Source of the DNA: an uncultured Acetobacteraceae bacterium
GTDB lineage: Bacteria > Pseudomonadota > Alphaproteobacteria > Acetobacterales > Acetobacteraceae
Assembly (NCBI GenBank): GCA_903918195.1
Contig: CAIXDS010000099.1
Coordinates: 1 to 64,000 of the forward strand
Length of the DNA: 64,000 nt
Direction: 5' to 3'
Position numbers and translations under genes: made by a program. The notes under the pieces were generated by a model. It was not told the DNA's origin. It did no database searches and saw nothing but the letters and a program-made list of their open reading frames with translations. Positions 27,459 to 36,414 of this stretch are shown piece by piece (the stretch's first letter is position 1; every line of letters begins with the position of its first letter).

Positions 27459-27633
27459 GAAACAGGGCGCGCAGTTCCTCGCCGAACACCAGCCAGACCG
27501 TCAGAATCACCGACGGGATGATCGGCACCAGGGCCAACAGCCAGCGGTCGGGTCGGAATGCGCCATAGACGCATCCCACCAGGAACAGCACGGCGGCGAG
27601 GGCGAGCAGCGTTTGCGGCGACAAAGCGTTCAT
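27445..27633 (-). CDS. Small two-helix membrane protein, unknown function
   Basis: 62 residues from ATG at 27633-27631 (MNALSPQ). Two hydrophobic helices are clear: TLLALAAVLFLVGCVYGAF and WLLALVPIIPSVILTVWLVF, joined by a short RPDR turn. It ends 14 bases inside the 3' end of glmS on the opposite strand. An upstream start in the same frame would add 41 unconvincing residues. The helix pattern and clean start make a real gene likely; no family is recognised. Confidence 0.5.
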
Positions 27634-27807
27634 TCCGATTGATCCATACAGGGTAACAACACCCCTCACTATCGCATCTTTTGCAACGGTTGGCGAGGGC
27701 GGCTCCGAGGCCACCCTCCGCTCCAGGGTGGGTCGGCCCGAAGGTCCGGCTGACATCGGCCCTGGATCGGCCTATCTCTCGGCCAACCACGCCAGAGGAG
27801 GACCGCC

Positions 27808-29286
27808 ATGGTCAACCCCATCTCGCCGTTTCCGCTCAAGGACCCGACGCTGTTCCGTCAGGCCAACTTCATCGATGGCAAGTGGCTCGAGGCCGACAGC
27901 GGCAAGACCATCGTGGTGAAGAACCCCGCCACCGGCGAGGCGATCGGCGCGGTGCCCGCCATGGGCACCGCCGAAACCCGCCGCGCCATCGACGCCGCCT
28001 ATCGCGCCCAGCCGGCCTGGCGGGCGCACACCGCCAAGGAACGCGCCGCGATCCTGCGCCGGCTGAACGACCTGATGCTGGCCAACGCCGAGGACCTGGC
28101 GGTCATCATGACCGCCGAGCAGGGCAAGCCGCTGGCCGAGAGCCGTGGCGAGATCGCCTATGCCGCGAGCTTCCTCGAATGGTTCGCCGAGGAGGGCAAG
28201 CGCGTCTACGGCGACACCATTCCGCAGAACGCCCGCGGCCGGCGCATCATCGTGCAGAAGGAGCCGATCGGCGTGTTCGCCTCGATCACGCCGTGGAATT
28301 TCCCCAGCGCCATGATCACCCGCAAGACCGGCCCGGGCTGGGCGGCCGGCTGCACCGGCGTCATCCGCCCGGCCAGCCAGACCCCGTTTTCCGCCATCGC
28401 CATCGCCGTGCTGGCCGAGCGGGCTGGCTTCCCGGCGGGCGTGTGCAACGTCATCACCGGACCGTCGGGCGATATCGGGGCAGAACTTACCTCCAGCCCA
28501 CTGGTGCGCAAGATCACCTTCACCGGTTCGACCGAGGTGGGGGCCAAGCTGCTGGCCATGTGCGCGCCGACGATCAAGAAGACCAGCATGGAACTGGGCG
28601 GCAACGCGCCCTTCATCGTGTTCGACGATGCCGACCTCGACGCCGCCGTGCAGGGGGCGATGGTCAGCAAATACCGCAACACCGGCCAGACCTGCGTCTG
28701 CGCCAACCGACTGCTGGTGCAGGACTCGGTCTATGACGCCTTCGCTGCCAAGCTGAAGGCCGCGGTCGAGCAGCTCAAGGTCGGCAACGGCATGGAGGAG
28801 GGCGTCACCCAGGGCCCGCTGATCAACGCCGATGCAGTGGCGAAGGTGGAGGAGCACATCGCCGACGCGCTCAGCCGCGGCGCCACCATCGTCACCGGCG
28901 GGCAGCGCCACGCCCGTGGCGGTTCCTTCTTCCAGCCCACCCTGCTGGCCAATGTGCCGACCGACGCGCTGATTTTCCGTGAGGAAACCTTCGGCCCGGT
29001 GGCGCCGCTGTTCCGCTTCCACACCGAGGAGGAGGCGATCCGGCTGGCCAATGACACCGAATTCGGCCTGGCCGCGTATTTCTATGCCCGCGATGTCGGC
29101 CGCGTCTTCCGGGTCGCCGAGGCGCTGGAATACGGCATCATCGGCGTCAACGAGGGCATCATCTCCACCGAGGTCGCCCCGTTCGGCGGGGTGAAGTCCT
29201 CCGGCCTCGGCCGCGAGGGTTCAAAATACGGCATCGAGGAATATATGGAGATCAAATACATCGCCCTGGGTGGCATCGGCGCCTGA
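27808..29286 (+). CDS. gabD: NAD(P)-dependent succinate-semialdehyde dehydrogenase
   Basis: 492 residues, ALDH superfamily; converts succinate semialdehyde to succinate, usually in GABA breakdown. Strong GGAGGA site eight bases before the ATG. Seen: TPWNFPSAMITRK, FTGSTEVG (cofactor-binding), MELGGNAPFIVFDDADLD (general base Glu), NTGQTCVCANR (catalytic Cys near 296), EETFGPVAPLF, and the C-terminal SSGLGREGSKYGIEEYMEIKY typical of GabD. One oddity: the usual KPA motif reads IRPAS, Arg replacing the Lys that normally contacts the cofactor, preceded by the unusual KTGPGWAAGCTG. No gabT is beside it. A related semialdehyde is possible as substrate. Confidence 0.9.
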   Translation: MVNPISPFPLKDPTLFRQANFIDGKWLEADSGKTIVVKNPATGEAIGAVPAMGTAETRRAIDAAYRAQPAWRAHTAKERAAILRRLNDLMLANAEDLAVIMTAEQGKPLAESRGEIAYAASFLEWFAEEGKRVYGDTIPQNARGRRIIVQKEPIGVFASITPWNFPSAMITRKTGPGWAAGCTGVIRPASQTPFSAIAIAVLAERAGFPAGVCNVITGPSGDIGAELTSSPLVRKITFTGSTEVGAKLLAMCAPTIKKTSMELGGNAPFIVFDDADLDAAVQGAMVSKYRNTGQTCVCANRLLVQDSVYDAFAAKLKAAVEQLKVGNGMEEGVTQGPLINADAVAKVEEHIADALSRGATIVTGGQRHARGGSFFQPTLLANVPTDALIFREETFGPVAPLFRFHTEEEAIRLANDTEFGLAAYFYARDVGRVFRVAEALEYGIIGVNEGIISTEVAPFGGVKSSGLGREGSKYGIEEYMEIKYIALGGIGA

Positions 29287-29307
29287 CACGGCGCCAAGTA
29301 TAGCCAC

Positions 29308-29324
29308 CTCCCATTATGTGGGAG
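29308..29324. terminator. Small hairpin after gabD
   Basis: CTCCCA-TTATG-TGGGAG (6-bp stem, 5-base loop) lies 22 bases after the gabD stop and is followed by a G-rich stretch, not a T-run. A weak terminator or processing site. Confidence 0.35.
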
Positions 29325-29391
29325 AGGGGTGGGGGTGGGGGCCGCCGTGCACCTCCGCCCTCGACCTTTCGCCACGGATGCGAGGCCAGTG

Positions 29392-30831
29392 ATGCCCTAC
29401 GATTTCGACCTTTTCGTCATCGGTGGCGGGTCCGGCGGCGTGCGCTGTGCCCGCATCGCCGCTGGCCACGGCGCCCGCGTGGCGGTGGCCGAGGAGCGCT
29501 TTTGGGGCGGCACCTGCGTCAACGTCGGCTGCGTGCCGAAGAAGCTCATGGTCATGGCCGCGGAGTACGGCATGGCCGCGCAGGACAGCCATGGCTTTGG
29601 CTGGGATGCCGTGCCGGTGCAGCACCACTGGGCGGCGCTGATCGCTGCCAAGGACCGCGAAGTCGGCCGGCTGAACGGCATCTACCGCCGCCTGCTGGAC
29701 GGCTCCGGCTGCACCGTGTTCGAGACCCGCGCGACGTTTCTGGATGCCCACACGCTCGACGTGGGCGGCCAGCGGGTGACCGCTGACCGAATCGTGATCG
29801 CCACTGGCGGCCGCCCGGTACGTCCCGATTTTCCGGGCGCCGGGCACGCTATCGTCTCCGATGACGCGTTCGCTCTGCCGGACCTGCCGCGTCACATTGT
29901 CCTGCTCGGCGGCGGCTACATCGCCGTTGAGTTCGCCGGGATTTTTGCCGGCCTTGGCGCCAAGGTGGATCTCGTCTACCGGCAGCCTCTGCCGCTGCGC
30001 GGCTTCGACCAGGACCTGCGCACGGCACTCGCCGAGTCAATGGCGGCAAGCGGCATCCGCCTGCACCCCTGCGCCAGCATCGTCTCGGTGGTGGAGGGCT
30101 GCGGGTCGAAGCTGGTGGCGCTGTCGAACGGCAGGGTGCTGCACGCCGATCTGGTGTTCACCGCCATCGGCCGCCGGCCCCACACCGCCGGGCTTGGCCT
30201 GGCGCAGGCCGGCGTTGCTACCGACGGGTCAGGTGCGGTGTGCGTGCACGGCCAGGCCGAGACCTCGGTGCCCAATATCTTCGCCATTGGCGATGTCACC
30301 GACCGGCTGAACCTGACGCCGGTGGCGATCGCCGAGGGGCATTCGCTGGCCGAGCGCCTGTTCGGGGCCGGTCCGCGCGACTGGGCGCTCGATGCGGTGG
30401 CCACCGCGGTGTTTTCCTCTCCCCCGATCGCCACGGTGGGCCTTACCGAGGCCGAGGCGGCGGCGCGCGGTCCGGCCGACATCTACCTCACCCGCTTCAC
30501 GCCGATGCGTCACATCCTGTCCTGCCGGGCGCGCAAGACATTGATGAAGCTGGTGGTGTGCCAACAGACCCAGCGCGTGCTGGGGGCGCACATGCTGGGC
30601 GAGGACGCGCCGGAGATCGTCCAGGGCCTGTCCATCGCCATCAACTGCGGCGCCACCAAGCCGGATTTCGACCGCACCGTGGGCATCCATCCCACCGCCG
30701 CCGAGGAGTTCGTCACCCTGCGCACCCGCACCCGCGTCGCCCTGGCGCCAACGGTCGAGGAGATCGACGCCGAGGGCACGCCTGCAGACCTGATGGGTGC
30801 GGCCGAGATGGGGGTCGGGGCGGCCGAGTAA
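29392..30831 (+). CDS. gor: Glutathione-disulfide reductase
   Basis: 479 residues, class I flavoprotein disulfide reductase. FAD-binding GGGSGGVRCARIAAGHGARV; redox-active WGGTCVNVGCVPKK (Cys near 42 and 47); NADPH-binding LLGGGYIAVEFAGIFAGLGA followed by the YRQPLPLRGFD region with the Arg residues typical of NADPH and glutathione reductases; FAIGDVTDRLNLTPVA; C-terminal HPTAAEE with the active-site His-Glu. ATG at 29392 (MPYDFDLFVIGGG) fits the family; the earlier in-frame ATG adds 21 non-conserved residues. Glutathione use fits gloA at 44.6 kb. Confidence 0.94.
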   Translation: MPYDFDLFVIGGGSGGVRCARIAAGHGARVAVAEERFWGGTCVNVGCVPKKLMVMAAEYGMAAQDSHGFGWDAVPVQHHWAALIAAKDREVGRLNGIYRRLLDGSGCTVFETRATFLDAHTLDVGGQRVTADRIVIATGGRPVRPDFPGAGHAIVSDDAFALPDLPRHIVLLGGGYIAVEFAGIFAGLGAKVDLVYRQPLPLRGFDQDLRTALAESMAASGIRLHPCASIVSVVEGCGSKLVALSNGRVLHADLVFTAIGRRPHTAGLGLAQAGVATDGSGAVCVHGQAETSVPNIFAIGDVTDRLNLTPVAIAEGHSLAERLFGAGPRDWALDAVATAVFSSPPIATVGLTEAEAAARGPADIYLTRFTPMRHILSCRARKTLMKLVVCQQTQRVLGAHMLGEDAPEIVQGLSIAINCGATKPDFDRTVGIHPTAAEEFVTLRTRTRVALAPTVEEIDAEGTPADLMGAAEMGVGAAE

Positions 30832-30837
30832 GGAAGG

Positions 30838-30881
30838 CCAGGGCTCTGCCCTGGACCCGCCAAGGGCCGAGAGGCCCTTGG
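30838..30881. terminator. Paired hairpins after gor, repeat-family copy
   Basis: CCAGGGC-TCT-GCCCTGG (30838-30854) is followed by CCAAGGGCC-GAGA-GGCCCTTGG (30860-30881), a 9-bp stem with a GAGA tetraloop. It starts seven bases after the gor stop, with AAGGAAGG in front as in the copy at 19.6 kb. Confidence 0.75.
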
Positions 30882-30984
30882 ACCCCATCACTTGGCCGCA
30901 CCAGTAGCCAACCGACCCCATTCGGGGGATAACCACCGCCGTCGCCCGGCCGGACCGTGTTCGCCCGGGCCAGGAGCCCCTGCG

Positions 30985-32370
30985 ATGCCGACCACCTGGA
31001 CCCCCGATTCCTGGCGCAGCCGTCCGATCCGTCAGGTACCCGCCTATCCCGACCTGGCGAAACTCGCCGCCGTCGAGGAGAAATTGCGCCGCTATCCCCC
31101 GCTGGTCTTTGCCGGCGAGGTGCGCCGGCTGAAGGCCGCCCTGGCCCGCGCCGCCGACGGCCGCGCTTTCGTGCTGCAGGGCGGCGACTGCGCCGAAAGT
31201 TTTCAGGATTTCACCGCCAATATCATCCGCGACACGTTCCGCGTGCTGCTGCAGATGTCGGTGGTGCTCACCTTCGGCGCCTCGCTGCCGGTGGTGAAGC
31301 TCGGCCGCATGGCCGGCCAGTTCGCCAAGCCGCGCTCGTCGGACACCGATACCCGCGACGGCCAGACGCTGCCCACCTACCGCGGCGACATCGTCAACGG
31401 CGCCGAGTTCACGGCGGAAGCCCGCGTGCCCGATCCCACGCGCATGGAAACCGGCTATTTCCAGTCCGCCGGCACGCTCAACCTGCTGCGTGCCTTCGCC
31501 ACCGGCGGCTATGCTGACCTGCACGAGGTGCATCGCTGGAACCTCGGCTTCGTCGCCCGCTCGCCGCTGATCGAGCGCTACCAGACCCTGGCCCACCGCA
31601 TCGACGAGACGCTGGCCTTCATGTCGGCCTGCGGCATCTCGTCGGCCACCACGCCGCAGATCCGCGAGACCGATTTCTTCACCAGCCACGAGGCGCTGCT
31701 GCTGCCGTACGAACAGGCGCTGACCCGCGTTGATTCCACCTCCGGCGACTGGTACGCCTGCTCGGCGCATTTCCTCTGGATCGGCGACCGCACCCGCCAG
31801 CCGGACGGGGCGCATGTCGAGTTCATGCGCGGGGTGAAGAACCCGATTGGGTTGAAGGTCGGCCCCAGCACCCCGATTGAGGACCTGCTGCGCCTGATCG
31901 ACATCCTCAACCCGGACGACGAGCCGGGGCGCCTGACCCTGATCGCCCGCATGGGGGCCGACAAGGTCGAGCGCGTGCTGCCGCCTTTGGTGCGGGCGGT
32001 ACGACGGGAAGGCCGCCGCGTGGTCTGGGTCTGCGACCCGATGCACGGCAACACGATCGCGTCGAATGCCGGCCTCAAGACGCGCAGCTTCGATGCCATC
32101 CTGGCCGAGGTGCGCGGCTTCTTCGATGTCCACGCGGCCGAGGGCAGCTGGGCCGGCGGCGTGCATGTGGAAATGACCGGCCACGAGGTGACCGAGTGCA
32201 TCGGCGGCGCGCACGGGCTGACCATGATGGATTTGGGCGAGCGCTACGAGACCTTCTGCGACCCGCGCCTGAACGCCGAGCAGTCGCTCGAACTGGCGTT
32301 TCTGGTCGCCGAGGAGCTGACCGCCCGCCGCCTGCCGCTGGACCGGAGCCCGGCGGTGGCGGCGCAGTAG
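30985..32370 (+). CDS. aroG: Class II 3-deoxy-7-phosphoheptulonate synthase
   Basis: 461 residues; first step of the shikimate pathway, joining phosphoenolpyruvate and erythrose-4-phosphate. It is the plant/Mycobacterium-like class II form: [28 protein letters not shown] (metal-binding Cys), [47 protein letters not shown] [30 protein letters not shown] and [23 protein letters not shown]. The ATG at 30985 has CAGGAG eight bases before it; the upstream in-frame ATG at 30892 lies within the repeat area and adds 31 non-conserved residues. Confidence 0.96.
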   Translation: MPTTWTPDSWRSRPIRQVPAYPDLAKLAAVEEKLRRYPPLVFAGEVRRLKAALARAADGRAFVLQGGDCAESFQDFTANIIRDTFRVLLQMSVVLTFGASLPVVKLGRMAGQFAKPRSSDTDTRDGQTLPTYRGDIVNGAEFTAEARVPDPTRMETGYFQSAGTLNLLRAFATGGYADLHEVHRWNLGFVARSPLIERYQTLAHRIDETLAFMSACGISSATTPQIRETDFFTSHEALLLPYEQALTRVDSTSGDWYACSAHFLWIGDRTRQPDGAHVEFMRGVKNPIGLKVGPSTPIEDLLRLIDILNPDDEPGRLTLIARMGADKVERVLPPLVRAVRREGRRVVWVCDPMHGNTIASNAGLKTRSFDAILAEVRGFFDVHAAEGSWAGGVHVEMTGHEVTECIGGAHGLTMMDLGERYETFCDPRLNAEQSLELAFLVAEELTARRLPLDRSPAVAAQ

Positions 32371-32376
32371 GCGGCG

Positions 32377-33555
32377 ATGTCCGCGCCGGGAGGGGAGGGC
32401 GGTGACGCGGCGGCCCTGGCGGCCGACATCGCCGCGCGCACCGACGCCTATTTCAACCGCACCCGCGCCATCGTGCAGCGCTATGGCGACAAGCAGGTCA
32501 CCTACGCCGTGTTCCTGCGCCGGCCGGTCATTTCCGCGCCCCGGCTGATGCTGGACTGGCTCGCGGCCGTCGCGGCGGCGCGCGCCACCAGCTTCGACTG
32601 CGACCTGATGTATCCGGAGGGCAGTTGGGTCGGTGCCGGCGAGCCGCTGGTCACCATCACCGGCAGCCTGGCCATGCTCTCCGACCTGGAGACGCTGGCG
32701 CTGCAGAAGGTCGGCCCGGCTTGCGTGGCCGCCCATAACGCCTACCAGATGTGCCTCGCCTTGCCCGCGGTCGCCTTCCTGGCCATGGACGCGCGCCACT
32801 GCGCCGGCGCCGAGATGCAGGACATGATGGCCTATGCCGCCGCGGTCGGCGGCACCGCGGCGCAGGCCGAAGGTGCGCGCGGCTTCGTCGGCAACGCCAA
32901 TGACGGCACGGCGCACTGGTTCGGTGGCGAGGCGCCGCGCGGCCGGGGCACCATGCCGCATTCGCTGATCGGCTATGCCGGATCGACCGTGCGCGCCGCG
33001 GAGATGTTCCACGCGACGTTTCCGGACGAGGCGCTGACCGTTCTGGTTGATTATTTCGGCCGCGAGATCACCGACGGTATCGCCTCTTGCCGCCGCTTCG
33101 CAGCACTTGCCGCCCAGGGCCGCCTGTCGCTGCGGCTGGACACGCATGGCGGGCGCTTCCTGGAGGGGCTGGACCCGGCCGAAAGCTACGCCGTGCTGGA
33201 GCGCCACGCCCCCGGGGCGATCCGCCGCTATCGCAGCGAGACCGAATTGCGTTTCCTGGTCGGCACCGGCGTCTCGGCCGCCGCCATCTGGCGGATGCGC
33301 GAGGCGCTGGACGCGGCCGGTTTCCCGGCGGTGAAGATCGTCGCCTCCTCCGGCTTCGGCGTGGACAAATGCCGGGTGATGGCGGATGCGAAGGCGCCGA
33401 TCGATGTCGTCGGCACCGGCAGCTTCATCCCGGATGCCTGGCACGAAACCTACGCCACGGCCGACATCATCGATTACGACGGCGTGCCGATGGTCAAGCT
33501 CGGCCGCGAATTCCTGCTGCGGCGCAACGGCGCGCGCAGGAAGGCGGGCGGCTGA
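32377..33555 (+). CDS. pncB: Nicotinate phosphoribosyltransferase
   Basis: 392 residues, the shorter bacterial/archaeal-type NAPRTase; converts nicotinate and PRPP to nicotinate mononucleotide in NAD salvage. Seen: TDAYFNRTRAIVQRYG, GSLAMLSDLETLALQ, DARHCAGAEMQDMMAYAAAVGGT, GTMPHSLIGYAG (the phosphorylated-His motif), VLVDYFGREITDG, LRLDTHGGRFLEG, SSGFGVDKC and DVVGTGSFIP (phosphate binding). It starts six bases after aroG, so the two are probably cotranscribed. NadE lies 0.8 kb downstream in the same pathway. Confidence 0.92.
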   Translation: MSAPGGEGGDAAALAADIAARTDAYFNRTRAIVQRYGDKQVTYAVFLRRPVISAPRLMLDWLAAVAAARATSFDCDLMYPEGSWVGAGEPLVTITGSLAMLSDLETLALQKVGPACVAAHNAYQMCLALPAVAFLAMDARHCAGAEMQDMMAYAAAVGGTAAQAEGARGFVGNANDGTAHWFGGEAPRGRGTMPHSLIGYAGSTVRAAEMFHATFPDEALTVLVDYFGREITDGIASCRRFAALAAQGRLSLRLDTHGGRFLEGLDPAESYAVLERHAPGAIRRYRSETELRFLVGTGVSAAAIWRMREALDAAGFPAVKIVASSGFGVDKCRVMADAKAPIDVVGTGSFIPDAWHETYATADIIDYDGVPMVKLGREFLLRRNGARRKAGG

Positions 33556-33593
33556 GCCGTTCATCCTATTGATCTTTGCAAGTAACGGATACC

Positions 33594-33869
33594 ATGGACG
33601 AGCAGGCCGACCGCTACGCAACGTTCCGCAACATCGATTGCGCCGGCAAGGCGCAGCTTGTGATCGACCGGCTGCAGCCATTTCTCGATGCGGCGGAGAA
33701 CCCGTTCTGGGCCTATTTCCGCAAGCAGCGGGCGGATGCGCATGCCAAGGGCTTCGATGATTTGAGGGTCTTGCATAATTATCTGCCAACGCTGCGCGAG
33801 TTGCTGGCCGACGCGGACGATATGGAGACGCTGGCGCTGCTCGAGGACCTCGAAGTCACCTGCATGTGA
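33594..33869 (+). CDS. cowN: N2-fixation sustaining protein CowN
   Basis: 91 residues from MDEQADRYATF. It fits the CowN pattern: DRY-x-TF-x-x-IDC near the N-terminus, a central NPFWAYFRKQR, HNYLPTLRELL and the acidic LALLEDLEVTC end. CowN lets diazotrophs keep fixing nitrogen when carbon monoxide is present, by protecting nitrogenase. No nif genes are in the window, so diazotrophy is inferred from this gene alone. ATG at 33594 is preferred over the in-frame TTG at 33576. Confidence 0.85.
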   Translation: MDEQADRYATFRNIDCAGKAQLVIDRLQPFLDAAENPFWAYFRKQRADAHAKGFDDLRVLHNYLPTLRELLADADDMETLALLEDLEVTCM

Positions 33870-33967
33870 AGTGTGCCGGGGCCGATTGCGGCTCTGCGGT
33901 TGCCGGCTTAACGTTTCAGGCAGGGTTTCATGGGATCACTCCGTTCGTCCCCGGCGGAAACGGAGCC

Positions 33968-34306
33968 ATGGCGAGACCGACGGACGATGTCCAGAACTGG
34001 ATGAACATGTTCCGCTGGATCGTGAAGCTGATCCGCGACGAGTACGAGGTGGACGAGGCAAAGCTCGTCCGCACGGCGGTGCTGGAGACCGATTGCGGCC
34101 TGATGATCGAGGATGTCGAGGCGGTGCTCGGCATCGTTTCGGAAAGCTTCGCCATCAGTTTCCCACCCGGCGCGCTGGATGAGGTGTTGAAGCTGGAAGA
34201 ACTGTGCATGCTGGCGGCCTGGCTGAAGGGTCTCTACAAGCGGCCGGTGTTTATTTCTGACACGTTCGAGGCGAGTTGCCGGGCGCTGAACCCGACCTGC
34301 GGGTAA
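33968..34306 (+). CDS. Small acyl-carrier-like protein without the Ser attachment site
   Basis: 112 residues from MARPTDDVQNWMNMF. The central part (LMIEDVEAVLGIVSESFAIS, PPGALDEVLKLEELCMLAAW) has the helix spacing of acyl carrier-like proteins, but no DSL serine for phosphopantetheine is present; two Cys residues near the C-terminus (FEASCRALNPTCG) stand out. GGAG lies just before the ATG; a longer frame begins at 33866. It follows cowN by about 100 bases on the same strand. Function unknown, and the fold likeness is only suggestive. Confidence 0.6.
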   Translation: MARPTDDVQNWMNMFRWIVKLIRDEYEVDEAKLVRTAVLETDCGLMIEDVEAVLGIVSESFAISFPPGALDEVLKLEELCMLAAWLKGLYKRPVFISDTFEASCRALNPTCG

Positions 34307-34390
34307 GCCCGTGTCCGACCGGGCAGGGGGGAGTTCGCGCCGTCGCCGCCCCGCGTTGCGCCCGGCCGGAGGAAACCCTAGCCTTCCTCC

Positions 34391-36055
34391 ATGTCAGACT
34401 CGCTCAGGATCGCGCTGGCCCAGATCAACCTGCATGTGGGCGCGGTGCAGGAGAACCTTGCCCGGTTACGCCAGGCCCGCGCGCGGGGAAAAGCACTCGG
34501 CGCCGACCTGGTGGTCACCCCGGAATTCTCCATCGGCGGCTACCCGCCCGAAGACCTCGTGCGCAAGCCGGCCTTCGTCGCCGCCTGCGAGGCCGCCATC
34601 GCCGACCTTGCCGCCGATACGGCCGATGGCGGCCCGGGGCTGATCGTCGGCGGTCCCTGGCGCGACGGCGACAAGCTGTTCAACTGCGCCTACCTGCTCG
34701 ACGGCGGCCGCATCGCCGCCCGCCGCGCCAAGCACGAACTGCCCAATTACGGCGTTTTCGACGAAAAGCGCGTGTTCGACCCCGGCCCCGCCCCCGGCCC
34801 GGTGCCGTTCCGCGGCTTTCGGCTCGGCCTCATGGTCTGCGAGGATTGGTGGTATTCTCCGGTCGCGGACACCCTGGCCGAGACCGGTGCGGAGATGCTG
34901 CTTTCCATCAATGGCAGCCCATACGAGGCCGGCAAACAGCAGGCCCGCCTCCAGCTTGCGGTCAGGCGCGTGGTGGAGACCGGTCTGCCCTTCGTGTTCT
35001 GCGCCCAGGTCTGCGGCCAGGACGAACTGGTCTTCGAGGGCGCGAGTTTCGTCCTCAATGCCGACCGCAGCCTCGCCGTGCAGATGCCCTTCTTCGTGGA
35101 GGCGGTCACCCTCACCGAATGGCACCGCGCCGGCGAGCGCTTGGTCTGCGCGCCGCAGCCGCTCACTCCCGAGCCTGACCGGCTCGACGGCATCTATCGC
35201 GCCATGATGCTGGGGCTGGCCGATTATGTCCGCAAGAACAGGTTTCCCGGCGTTATCCTCGGCCTCTCCGGCGGCATTGACAGCGCGCTCTCCGCCGCCG
35301 TCGCGGTCGATGCGCTCGGAGCGGACAAGGTTCGCACCTTCATGATGCCGAGCCCCTACACCAGCCAGGACAGCCTGGACGATGCGGCCGGATGCGCCCG
35401 TCTGCTCGGCATTGCCTGCGACACGCTGCCGATCACCCCGGCGATGGAGGCATTTTCCGCCGTGCTGGCGCCGGTCTTCGCCGGCCGCCAGGCCGACATC
35501 ACGGAAGAGAACGTGCAGTCGCGCGCCCGCGGCCTGATTCTCATGGCGATTTCCAACAAGATCGGCTCGATGCTGCTGACCACCGGCAACAAAAGCGAGA
35601 TGTCGGTCGGCTATGCCACCCTCTACGGCGACATGTGCGGCGGCTATTCGGTGCTGAAGGACGTCTACAAGACCACGGTGTTTGAGCTGTCACGCTGGCG
35701 CAATGCCAATTGTCCGGCCGGCGCGCTCGGCCCGGCCGGCCCGGTGATGCCGGAGCGCGTCATCACGAAACCACCGACGGCCGAGCTGAAACCGAACCAG
35801 ACCGATCAGGACACGCTGCCCCCCTACGCGGTGCTCGATGCCATCCTGGAAGGGCTGGTGGAGGGCGAGCAGAGCGTGGATGCGCTGGTGGCGGCCGGGT
35901 ACGACCGCGCCACGGTGCTGCGCGTATGGCGCATGCTCGACCGCGCTGAGTACAAGCGCCGCCAGGCGCCCCCGGGGGTGAAAATCACCCCGCGCGCCTT
36001 CGGCCGCGACCGGCGGTACCCTATTACGAATGGCTTCACGGGGCTGGTGTCGTGA
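34391..36055 (+). CDS. nadE: Glutamine-dependent NAD+ synthase
   Basis: 554 residues: N-terminal nitrilase-like glutaminase (about 1-270) plus C-terminal synthetase. Glutaminase triad visible as TPEFSIGGYPPEDL (Glu), AKHELPNYGVFDEKR (Lys) and MVCEDWW (Cys). Synthetase P-loop GLSGGIDSAL (near 291), then PSPYTSQDSLDDA, ENVQSRARGLILMAISNK, TGNKSEMSVGYATLYGDMCGGY and ITKPPTAELKPNQTDQDTLPPY. It amidates deamido-NAD using ammonia channelled from glutamine, the last step of NAD synthesis after NAPRT. Its stop overlaps the next start (GTGA). Confidence 0.97.
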   Translation: MSDSLRIALAQINLHVGAVQENLARLRQARARGKALGADLVVTPEFSIGGYPPEDLVRKPAFVAACEAAIADLAADTADGGPGLIVGGPWRDGDKLFNCAYLLDGGRIAARRAKHELPNYGVFDEKRVFDPGPAPGPVPFRGFRLGLMVCEDWWYSPVADTLAETGAEMLLSINGSPYEAGKQQARLQLAVRRVVETGLPFVFCAQVCGQDELVFEGASFVLNADRSLAVQMPFFVEAVTLTEWHRAGERLVCAPQPLTPEPDRLDGIYRAMMLGLADYVRKNRFPGVILGLSGGIDSALSAAVAVDALGADKVRTFMMPSPYTSQDSLDDAAGCARLLGIACDTLPITPAMEAFSAVLAPVFAGRQADITEENVQSRARGLILMAISNKIGSMLLTTGNKSEMSVGYATLYGDMCGGYSVLKDVYKTTVFELSRWRNANCPAGALGPAGPVMPERVITKPPTAELKPNQTDQDTLPPYAVLDAILEGLVEGEQSVDALVAAGYDRATVLRVWRMLDRAEYKRRQAPPGVKITPRAFGRDRRYPITNGFTGLVS

Positions 36056-36414
36056 GCGACCTGTTCGCCCCGCCGGGCGGCTGGCGGGTACGCATCCTCG
36101 ACCTCTCCGGCGCCTCCCAGGACAACGTCGTCGAGGAAATCGGCGGCTTCCCCACCCTCATGCATGCCAACGCCTTCGCCCGCCGCTACGTCCGCGACAG
36201 CGTCGAGCGCGGCCGCACCGCCGGCGCCTCCGCCCGCGCGGTGCTCGACGCCTGGTTCGCCTGGGGCGAGGATGCCGAAGTGATCGACGCCGGCGACCAG
36301 GGCTGGCACAGCCGCACCGAATTGCACGACTTCGCCGCCCGCCCCGCCGGCGCCGAGGAACGCGACTGGCGCGCCCTCGACCCGCGCCGGCAGGATGAGC
36401 CGGACCTCCCATGA
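36052..36414 (+). CDS. Conserved hypothetical protein between nadE and gltX
   Basis: 120 residues, GTG start overlapping the nadE stop and stop overlapping the gltX start (ATGA), so it is coupled on both sides. It has no signal peptide or membrane helix. The order of elements (WRVRILDLSG, NVVEEIGGFPTLMHANAFARRYVRDSVERGR, WFAWGEDAEVIDAG) suggests a small alpha/beta protein. I do not recognise the family; tight coupling argues for a true gene. Confidence 0.75.
   Translation: MSDLFAPPGGWRVRILDLSGASQDNVVEEIGGFPTLMHANAFARRYVRDSVERGRTAGASARAVLDAWFAWGEDAEVIDAGDQGWHSRTELHDFAARPAGAEERDWRALDPRRQDEPDLP

Noticed and set aside
33555..33594. Sigma54-like promoter before cowN (TTTGCA)
   Set aside because: The GG of the -24 element is missing at the needed distance and the site would lie 15 bases from the ATG.
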